From contig JAZAUS010000001.1 in assembly GCA_036342255.1 (NCBI GenBank), positions 165,366 through 229,365 of the forward strand: a stretch of DNA of 64,000 nt. The letters are read 5' to 3'. How positions within the stretch are numbered: position 1 is the first letter of the stretch; every line of letters begins with the position of its first letter. Origin of the DNA: RUG11198 sp036342255. Lineage in GTDB: Bacteria > Bacillota_I > Bacilli_A > RF39 > UBA660. Below the pieces are notes generated by a model, which had not been told where the DNA came from, made no database searches, and was given only the letters and a program-made list of their open reading frames with translations. The position numbers and the translations under genes are program-made. This document shows positions 57,759-64,000 of the stretch, in pieces.

Positions 57759-58961
57759 ATGAATACAGTAATAGTTGTTGGTGGAGGTGCTTCTGGACTC
57801 GTTGCGGCTATAAAAGCTGCGAGAGGTGGTAATAAAGTAATTATACTAGAGAAAAATAATACTTGTGGAAAAAAAATATTAGTTACTGGTAATGGTAGAT
57901 GTAATTATTTTAATGATAAATTTGGTAGTGAATATTATGATAGTTATGATAAAAGATTAATAGATATAATTATTAATGATAAAAATAGAATAATGGTTTT
58001 GGATTTTTTTAATAGTATAGGTGTTGTTCCTAATATTAAGAATGGTTATTATTATCCTCATTCTAATCAAGCTGTTTCAATAGTTAATGCTTTAATGTTG
58101 GAAGTTAATAGATTAGGTATTAATGTTATTTGTAATACTAAAGTATTAAAAATAGAGAAAAAGAGTAATACTTTTATAGTAGATAGTAATAATGGTAAAT
58201 ACAGTTGTAATAAATTAATTATTGCAGCAGGAAGTTATGCTTATTATAATGAAAAAGATGTTAATAGTTATAATTTATTAAATAGTTTAGATCATAGTAT
58301 TATTAAACCACTTCCTGCTTTGGTACAGGTGAGGTTGGATAGTAAGATATGTAAAAAATGGTCTGGGGTTAGAATTAATAGTAATATAAAGTTAATTGAA
58401 GATAATAAATTTGTTAGAGAAGAAGATGGGGAGTTAATGCTTACTAATTATGGTGTTAGTGGTATTTGTGTGATGCAATTATCTGGAATAATAGCTAAAG
58501 GATTAGCTGAAAATAAAAAAGAGGAAATAGTTATTAATTTTGTTCCAGATATAGCTAATGATGTAGATGATTTATTAAGGTATTTAGATGGGTATAATAA
58601 AAATCATAATTATAAGGTTAGAGAGATTTGTGATAATTTAATTAATTATAAGTTAGGTAATGCTTTAAATGAAATAATAAATGATTTTTATTATAATGAT
58701 TTATCTAAAAAAGAGAAATATATGCTAGTTAATAATTTAGTTAATTATAAAGTTAATGTAGTATCTACTAATTCTTTTAAAGAAGCTCAGACTTGTAGTG
58801 GTGGTGTATCATTAAAAGAAATTAATCTTAATACGATGGAATCTCTAATTATAAAAGATTTATATATAATAGGGGAAGTTGTTGATATAAATGGAGACTG
58901 TGGTGGATATAATTTAGGCTTTGCTTGGATTAGTGGATTGATTGCAGGAGGTGCTTTATGA
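57759..58961 (+). CDS. HI0933-type (BaiN/RdsA-like) NAD(P)/FAD oxidoreductase
   Basis: 400 residues. Dinucleotide-binding VIVVGGGASGLVAAIKAARGG, KKILVTGNGRCNYFN (family block), PLPALVQVRL, GVSGICVMQLSG, and C-terminal CGGYNLGFAWISG. Cytoplasmic. ATG 57759 follows GAGGTGGTAT. Overlaps the next flavoprotein by 4 nt (ATGA). Substrate unknown. Confidence 0.88.
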   Translation: MNTVIVVGGGASGLVAAIKAARGGNKVIILEKNNTCGKKILVTGNGRCNYFNDKFGSEYYDSYDKRLIDIIINDKNRIMVLDFFNSIGVVPNIKNGYYYPHSNQAVSIVNALMLEVNRLGINVICNTKVLKIEKKSNTFIVDSNNGKYSCNKLIIAAGSYAYYNEKDVNSYNLLNSLDHSIIKPLPALVQVRLDSKICKKWSGVRINSNIKLIEDNKFVREEDGELMLTNYGVSGICVMQLSGIIAKGLAENKKEEIVINFVPDIANDVDDLLRYLDGYNKNHNYKVREICDNLINYKLGNALNEIINDFYYNDLSKKEKYMLVNNLVNYKVNVVSTNSFKEAQTCSGGVSLKEINLNTMESLIIKDLYIIGEVVDINGDCGGYNLGFAWISGLIAGGAL

Positions 58962-60553
58962 TAAGAATTAGACAATTAAAGATATTAGTTAATAATAAAG
59001 AAGATAATATATTAAAGAAGAAGTGTGCTAAAAAGTTAGGAATAAGTGATAAAGATATTAAAGCTATTAAGATAATAAAAAGATCAATCGATGCTAGGAA
59101 TAAGCCTGATATTTACTATAGTTATATAGTTGATGTTAAAGTTAAAGATGAGAAATATATAATTAAAAAGAAATATAAAGATAAAGATGTTTTTTATGTG
59201 GATAAAGATATAGATAAGTATGTGTTTGTTCCTAGTGGTAAGAGGAAAATTGCTTTTAGGCCAATAGTAGTTGGTATGGGACCTTCAGGTTTGATAGTTG
59301 GATATATGCTTGCTAAGTATGGATATAATCCTTTGATTATTGAACGAGGTAATGATGTTGATAAAAGGGTTAAAGATATAGAAGAGTTTTGGAATAGTAA
59401 TAAGTTAAATACTAATTCTAATGTTCAATTTGGTGAGGGTGGAGCTGGTACATTTTCTGATGGTAAATTAAATACGCGAATTAAAGATAAGAATAATTAT
59501 CAAAAAATGGTTTTTGATATATTTGTTGAAAATGGAGCTCCTGAGGAAATTAGATATGTTAATGATCCTCATATAGGTACTGATAATTTGAGAAAAATAG
59601 TTAAAAATATCAGAAATAAAATTATAGATATGGGTGGTAAGATAAGATTTAATACATGTCTTACGGATATAGAAATAAAAGATAATATGGTATCTTCTAT
59701 TACTGTTAATGAAAATGAGAAAATTCATTGTAATGTATTAATACTTGCTATTGGTCATAGTGCTAGAGATACATTTAAAATGTTACATAGTAAAAATATT
59801 AATATGGAATCTAAACCTTTTGCTGTTGGAGTTAGAATTATTCATCCACAAAAATTAATTAATAAAAATCAATATGGAGTTGAAAAATCAAGATTATTAA
59901 AAGCTGCTAGTTATAAATTGACTTATAAGGCAAAAAGTGGAAGAGGGGTATATACTTTTTGCATGTGTCCTGGAGGATATGTAATAAATGCTTCTAGTGA
60001 GGAGAATGGTTTATGTGTTAATGGGATGAGTAATTATAAAAGAAATAGTGAATGTGCTAATAGTGCTGTTGTAGCAACTGTTGATAATAGAGATTATGGT
60101 GATGATGTATTAGATGGAATGATGTTTCAGCAAGAAATTGAAAAAAGGGCTTATGCTGCTGGTAAGGGAGTTATGCCTATATCTTTGTTAAGAGATTATA
60201 ATAGTAATACTATTTCTAGTAGTTTTGGTAAGGTTATACCTGCTATTAAAGGGAGATATATGTTTGCTAATTTAGATAATATATTACCTGATGATATAAA
60301 TGATAGTATTAAAGAGGCTATATGTGAGTTTAATAATAAGATAGATGGTTTTTCTAGTGATGATTCTGTTATAGCTGGTGTTGAGACTAGAACTTCATCT
60401 CCTGTTAGAATTATTAGAGATGAAAGTCATGAAGCTTGTGTAAAGGGATTATATCCATGTGGTGAAGGTTCTGGATATGCTGGTGGTATTGTTTCTTCTG
60501 CAGTAGATGGGTTGATTACTTTTGAAAAAATTGCAGATGTATATATGGGTTAG
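58958..60553 (+). CDS. FAD-dependent dehydrogenase (COG2509 type)
   Basis: 531 residues. N-terminal domain (about 1-95) with no catalytic motif, then FAD-binding VVGMGPSGLIVGYMLAKYG, GEGGAGTFSDGKLNTR (family hallmark), ARDTFKMLHSK, and the end GEGSGYAGGIVSSAVDG. Paired with the upstream flavoprotein and translationally coupled. Substrate unknown. Confidence 0.88.
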   Translation: MIRIRQLKILVNNKEDNILKKKCAKKLGISDKDIKAIKIIKRSIDARNKPDIYYSYIVDVKVKDEKYIIKKKYKDKDVFYVDKDIDKYVFVPSGKRKIAFRPIVVGMGPSGLIVGYMLAKYGYNPLIIERGNDVDKRVKDIEEFWNSNKLNTNSNVQFGEGGAGTFSDGKLNTRIKDKNNYQKMVFDIFVENGAPEEIRYVNDPHIGTDNLRKIVKNIRNKIIDMGGKIRFNTCLTDIEIKDNMVSSITVNENEKIHCNVLILAIGHSARDTFKMLHSKNINMESKPFAVGVRIIHPQKLINKNQYGVEKSRLLKAASYKLTYKAKSGRGVYTFCMCPGGYVINASSEENGLCVNGMSNYKRNSECANSAVVATVDNRDYGDDVLDGMMFQQEIEKRAYAAGKGVMPISLLRDYNSNTISSSFGKVIPAIKGRYMFANLDNILPDDINDSIKEAICEFNNKIDGFSSDDSVIAGVETRTSSPVRIIRDESHEACVKGLYPCGEGSGYAGGIVSSAVDGLITFEKIADVYMG

Positions 60554-60564
60554 TGCTTGGTATA

Positions 60565-60603
60565 AGGCAAGAAAAAAATAGATATTTATTATTTTTTTCT
60601 TGC
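60565..60603 (+). terminator. Terminator after the flavoprotein pair
   Basis: GCAAGAAAAAAATA / TATTTTTTTCTTGC stem with short loop and T-run. Confidence 0.9.
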
Positions 60604-60674
60604 TTTTTCTTTTTTTATATGTTATTATTAGTTCGACGTTTTGAAAGATATATTTTTTTACAAGAGGAAGCTAC

Positions 60675-60785
60675 ATGAAAATGTGGTTTTTTGCGTGTGT
60701 AAAAAATAAGGAAGGAGGGATAGATAATTATATATCTTTAGATGTCATAACATTAGGAGGAAAGTATGAGTTTTATAGAAGTTAA
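60675..60785 (+). CDS. Possible leader peptide overlapping the ABC exporter start
   Basis: A 36-codon frame with ATG 60675 and an AAGAGGAAG site 5 nt before it. It begins MKMWFFACVKNKEGG and runs through the ribosome site and start of the ABC ATPase (60766), ending at 60783-60785. Translation of it could expose or block the downstream site. No homology is known to me; a chance ORF cannot be excluded. Confidence 0.35.
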   Translation: MKMWFFACVKNKEGGIDNYISLDVITLGGKYEFYRS

Positions 60786-61749
60786 AGACTTAAATAAAAC
60801 ATTTAAAGTTAATACTCGTGATAGTGGTCTTCTTAATGCTTTTAAGAATTTATTTAAAAGGAAATATAAGTTAATTAGAGCTGTATCTGATATATCATTT
60901 AAGATAAAAAAAGGTGAAATAGTAGCTTATATTGGACCTAATGGAGCAGGTAAGAGTACTACTATAAAGATGCTATGTGGAATAATGAAGCCAGATAGTG
61001 GTATTGTATCAGTAGGAGGATTAGATCCATTTGCTGATAGAATAAAATATGTTAAAAATATAGGAGTTGTCTTTGGACAAAAATCTCAATTATGGTGGGA
61101 TATTCCAGTAGAAGATTCATTTCTATTATTAAAAGATATTTATAAAATATCTAATGAAGATTATTATAAAATTAGAGATGAATTATGTGAGTTGTTGGAT
61201 TTGTCAGAACTTATGAAAATACCGGTAAGACAACTTAGTTTAGGACAGAGAATGCGCTGCGAGATTGCTGCATCATTACTTCATAATCCTAAGATATTAT
61301 TTCTTGATGAACCTACAATTGGGCTAGATGCTGTAGGTAAGGTTGCCATCCGAAAATTTATCAAAGAAATAAATAAAAAGAAAAAAGTAACAATCATATT
61401 AACTAGCCATGATATGAGTGATATAGAAGCTTTAACTAATAGAGTTATAGTAATAGGGCATGGAAAAAAGTTATATGATGGTACTTTGAGTGACATCAAA
61501 AAGAAATTTTCAAATAATAAGAAATTAGAGATAATATATCATAATTTAAATAATATTCCTAAGATTAAAGATGTTAATGTGATAGAGAAGAATAATAATA
61601 GAATTATTTTAGATGTAAATATGGATAATAATACTATTTCTTCAGTTATTAATAAATATTCTAAAGTATGTGAGATTGATGATGTTAATGTTATTAGTGA
61701 TAATATAGATGATATTATAATAAAATTATATAAAGATTACGATATATGA
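60766..61749 (+). CDS. ABC-2 exporter ATPase (COG4586 type)
   Basis: 327 residues. Walker A YIGPNGAGKSTTIK, signature LSLGQRMRCE, Walker B ILFLDEPTIGLD, and the Tyr/Trp-rich Q-loop QKSQLWWDIPVEDSF. RBS AGGAGG. First gene of a three-gene exporter; overlaps the next by 4 nt. Substrate unknown (drug, antibiotic peptide or lipid). Confidence 0.93.
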   Translation: MSFIEVKDLNKTFKVNTRDSGLLNAFKNLFKRKYKLIRAVSDISFKIKKGEIVAYIGPNGAGKSTTIKMLCGIMKPDSGIVSVGGLDPFADRIKYVKNIGVVFGQKSQLWWDIPVEDSFLLLKDIYKISNEDYYKIRDELCELLDLSELMKIPVRQLSLGQRMRCEIAASLLHNPKILFLDEPTIGLDAVGKVAIRKFIKEINKKKKVTIILTSHDMSDIEALTNRVIVIGHGKKLYDGTLSDIKKKFSNNKKLEIIYHNLNNIPKIKDVNVIEKNNNRIILDVNMDNNTISSVINKYSKVCEIDDVNVISDNIDDIIIKLYKDYDI

Positions 61750-62546
61750 TTGGTTATTTAAGATACTTTAAAGTATCTATGATAGCAGGACTTCAATATA
61801 AAATATCAGCTTTTTCAGGATTATTAACACAGTTTTTTTGGGGATTAATGTATGTATTTATATATAAGGCTTTTTATAGTTATACTGCTATAGATTCTAT
61901 TAATTATAGTGAATTAATGTGCTATGTATGGTTAAATCAATCTTTTATGACGCTTATATTTTTAAATAGTAAGGATGCCGAAATCATGGAGTCTATCAGG
62001 AAGGGAACTGTATCTTATGAATTATGTAGACCATATGATTTATATTGGTGGTGGTTTATAAAGCTAATATCTAAGAGATATGCTAAAGTATTACTTAGAT
62101 TTATACCAGTAATTATTTTTGCTTTTTTATTACCTAAACCATATAATTTAAGTTTACCTATATCTTTTGAAGCATTTATCTTGTTTATGGTTACATTATT
62201 GCTAGGATCAGTAGTTGTTACATGTATTAATATTATAATAAGTGGTATAGCATTTTTTACATTAGATGATAAAGGAATAGCTAGTATTATATATAATGTT
62301 GGAAGTTTATTTTCAGGTTTTGCTATTCCTTTACCATTATTACCAAATTATATATGGAATATTGCTAAATATTTACCTTTTAGATATATAGGAGATTTAT
62401 CTTTTAGAGTATATTCAGGTAATATAGGAATAAGTAGTGCAATAAGTAGTGTTATGATGCAATTGATATGGATAGTTGGATTAGTAATTATAGGTAAGAT
62501 ATTGTTTAATATAGCTTTAAGAAAGTTAAGTGTACAGGGTGGATAA
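61746..62546 (+). CDS. ABC-2 exporter permease (COG4587 type)
   Basis: 266 residues with six helices. Family start RYFKVSMIAGLQYKISA and the loops SYELCRPYDLYWWWF and AIPLPLLPNYIWNIAKYLPF. Forms the membrane part together with the next protein. Confidence 0.88.
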   Translation: MIGYLRYFKVSMIAGLQYKISAFSGLLTQFFWGLMYVFIYKAFYSYTAIDSINYSELMCYVWLNQSFMTLIFLNSKDAEIMESIRKGTVSYELCRPYDLYWWWFIKLISKRYAKVLLRFIPVIIFAFLLPKPYNLSLPISFEAFILFMVTLLLGSVVVTCINIIISGIAFFTLDDKGIASIIYNVGSLFSGFAIPLPLLPNYIWNIAKYLPFRYIGDLSFRVYSGNIGISSAISSVMMQLIWIVGLVIIGKILFNIALRKLSVQGG

Positions 62547-62548
62547 GT

Positions 62549-63322
62549 ATGCTAATTAAGAATTATTTAAGTATGCATTTAAAGAAAACACTTGAATATA
62601 GAATGTCTTTTATCTTGATTACTATTAGTCAATTAATATATATGCTAGTAGAATTAATAGCTGTATTAGCACTATTTGATAAGTTTAATCTTTTAAGTAT
62701 ATTTAATAAATATGAATTAATACTTAGTTTTAGTTCTGTATGGCTTGGATATAGTTTATGTGAAATGTTTGCAAGAGGTTATGATGAATTTTATAAAATA
62801 ATTATAAATGGTAATTTTGATTTATTATTAATAAGACCTAGAAATATATATTTACAGATATTTGGTAGTGATATTTGCTATGAAAAAATAGGTAGAGTAT
62901 TATTTTCGTTAGTATTATATATATGGAGTGCTGCTAAAGTTATGAATAGTATAACTATTACTAAGATAATACTATTAGTGGTAATGGTTATAGGATGTGT
63001 GTTTATTATAATATCGTTATTTATATTAGGAGCTAGTTTTTGTTTTATATCAATTGAAGGATTAGAATTTATTAATATTTTTACAAATGGAACAAGACAG
63101 GTATCACAATATCCCTTAAAAATATATAATAAGGCTTTTAGATTTGTATTTACTTATGTGATACCTATTAGTTTAATTAATTATTATCCAATTAAATATT
63201 TAAATGGTACTACCAATAATATTATTTATATATTTATACCACTTTTGACAGTTATATATATTTTTATTAGTACGAGAGTTTTTAATTTAGGAATAAGAAA
63301 GTATACATCAACGGGATCATAA
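62549..63322 (+). CDS. ABC-2 exporter permease (COG3694 type)
   Basis: 257 residues with six helices. LSMHLKKTLEYRMSF, GYDEFYKIIINGNFDLLLIR, and QVSQYPLKIYNKAFRFVFTY are typical. Starts 2 nt after the previous stop. Confidence 0.88.
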   Translation: MLIKNYLSMHLKKTLEYRMSFILITISQLIYMLVELIAVLALFDKFNLLSIFNKYELILSFSSVWLGYSLCEMFARGYDEFYKIIINGNFDLLLIRPRNIYLQIFGSDICYEKIGRVLFSLVLYIWSAAKVMNSITITKIILLVVMVIGCVFIIISLFILGASFCFISIEGLEFINIFTNGTRQVSQYPLKIYNKAFRFVFTYVIPISLINYYPIKYLNGTTNNIIYIFIPLLTVIYIFISTRVFNLGIRKYTSTGS

Positions 63323-63332
63323 TTGAAATAAG

Positions 63333-63366
63333 GGCAATTAAATTGTTAATTTAATTGCTTTTTTAT
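63333..63366 (+). terminator. Terminator of the ABC-2 operon
   Basis: GCAATTAAATT / AATTTAATTGC with loop GTT and Ts. Confidence 0.9.
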
Positions 63367-63387
63367 GCAATAATTATAATAGGAGAG

Positions 63388-63547
63388 ATGTTATATAGAT
63401 AAATATTATGATTATCGTAAAATAGTAATTGATTAATTATTAAATAATAATAAGATAGAGTATGAAAAAATAGAAAATGATGGTTGTAGGATAGTTAAGG
63501 GGGATAATTATTTAAATGTTAATGTAATTAAATGTAATGGTAAATAA
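63388..63547 (+). pseudogene. Decayed short ORF
   Basis: GGAGAG and ATG TTA TAT AGA TAA at 63388 start a frame that ends at once. A second frame from 63398 reads DKYYDYRKIVID, an in-frame TAA, then LLNNNKIEYEKIENDG and RIVKGDNYLNVNVIKCNGK, stop near 63547. It looks like a small gene broken by one shift and one stop, though a chance AT-rich frame is possible. Family unknown. Confidence 0.4.
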
Positions 63548-63585
63548 ATAGTTCATGTAATCTACATGAACTATTTATTTTTATG
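63543..63585 (+). terminator. Strong terminator before the last gene
   Basis: AAATAGTTCATGTA / TACATGAACTATTT with loop ATC and T-run. Confidence 0.9.
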
Positions 63586-63697
63586 ATAGTGATTTTTATT
63601 GTTAATAAATAATATATATGATATAATTAATATACTAAGTGGGTTGTTTTTAAAGTAGGTTATGAGATAAGAATAATTGAAGTGGAGGGATAATATT

Positions 63698-64000
63698 ATG
63701 GTTGATGATTGGAATAAAATTATAATTAAATTCTATAATGTTGTACCTTTTTTAATTGTTGTTGTTGTTTTATCATTGACGATAGGATTTTCAGCTTTTC
63801 AGAATAATCTTTTAGTAAGTGATATTGGAGGAGTTGTTAGAAAAAGGGCTGATATAAGAATAACTAATATATATTCTTCAAGTAATAGTAATGGTGGGGT
63901 ATCTTATTGGGAAGATTATAATGTGCATGATATATCTAGTAGTATTGAATTACCTAATAGTAATTCTAGTATTACTTATAGTGTTGTAGTAACAAATATA
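63698..64000 (+). CDS. Exported protein, 3' truncated by the window
   Basis: 101 codons are visible from ATG 63698 (GTGGAGGGATA upstream). One helix at about 14-35 (VVPFLIVVVVLSLTIGFSAF), then RKRADIRITNIYSSSNSN, similar in feel to surface proteins with SipW-type N-termini in this genome. The rest lies outside the window. Confidence 0.7.
   Translation, partial: MVDDWNKIIIKFYNVVPFLIVVVVLSLTIGFSAFQNNLLVSDIGGVVRKRADIRITNIYSSSNSNGGVSYWEDYNVHDISSSIELPNSNSSITYSVVVTNI

Larger units (their letters stand above)
63323..63697. other. Gene-poor stretch after the exporter
   Basis: 375 nt containing two terminators (63333-63366 and 63543-63585) and the decayed ORF between them, then the promoter region of the last gene. 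Nothing else seen. Confidence 0.6.

Overview
The window is very AT-rich chromosomal DNA of a low-GC Gram-positive bacterium. The genes point to a Firmicutes/Bacilli lineage close to the Mollicutes-like gut clades (RF39- or Erysipelotrichia-like). Evidence: single-chain glycyl-tRNA synthetase under a T-box, SUF Fe-S genes with SufU, RNase Y, KhpA, PASTA-type FtsI, FemAB-type wall enzyme, SipW-type surface proteins and a clear Spo0A. TGA is used as a stop (for example Spo0A and MutL end in TGA), so this is not the Mycoplasma code. The lineage is inferred from gene content, not from rRNA. Layout: 1-660 ytxG/ytxH-like pair (first gene cut by the window edge). 661-2209 a perfect promoter, a very short T-box leader and glyS. 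2459-5923 division/wall block rsmH-ftsL-pbpB. 5953-6513 LemA (reverse). 6707-9894 SUF operon sufC-sufD-like-sufS-sufU without sufB, then tRNA-Cys. About 10000-16080 is an accessory island at the 3' end of tRNA-Cys. It is built from repeated cassettes with copies of the tRNA 3' end (10001, 11405, 14025) and tandem 11-12 bp repeats at fixed distances from these cores, but no integrase gene. Cargo: a NERD-domain protein, an acyltransferase, two related membrane-anchored exported proteins (one frameshifted) and a small membrane protein. 16120-18738: anchored and membrane proteins of unknown role. 18856-22257: thyA-dfr-tmk and a large membrane protein. 22337-25375: three tandem SipW/TasA-type exported proteins. 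25433-29834: DUF1294, pgk, a lysyl-PG-synthase-type membrane protein, a glycolipid-type glycosyltransferase and a divergent triosephosphate isomerase. 29925: spo0A. 30794-36560: exported protein, mutL, unknown, holA, rpsP-khpA. 36642-42165: kinase-fold protein, 5'-nucleotidase, beta-lactamase-fold hydrolase, polysaccharide deacetylase. 42282-52503: AAA ATPase, uvrB, YgjV-like, MscS, HD hydrolase, ftsW, rny, a histidine-free ZnuA-like lipoprotein, rnc. 52600-55705: Ig-repeat/NlpC-type protein, tRNA-Gln and a structured ncRNA. 55706-64000: tcdA, femAB-like, two flavoproteins, a three-gene ABC-2 exporter, a decayed ORF and a truncated exported protein. Genes acting together: rsmH/ftsL/pbpB/ftsW and the wall enzymes (division and envelope); sufC/D/S/U with tRNA-Cys nearby (cysteine and Fe-S); thyA/dfr/tmk (dTMP supply); mutL/uvrB/holA (replication and repair); rny/rnc/khpA (RNA metabolism). 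The best candidate for something new is the integrase-less cassette array at tRNA-Cys. Next are the minimal T-box with a very short Stem I and the SUF operon with one short SufD-like scaffold.
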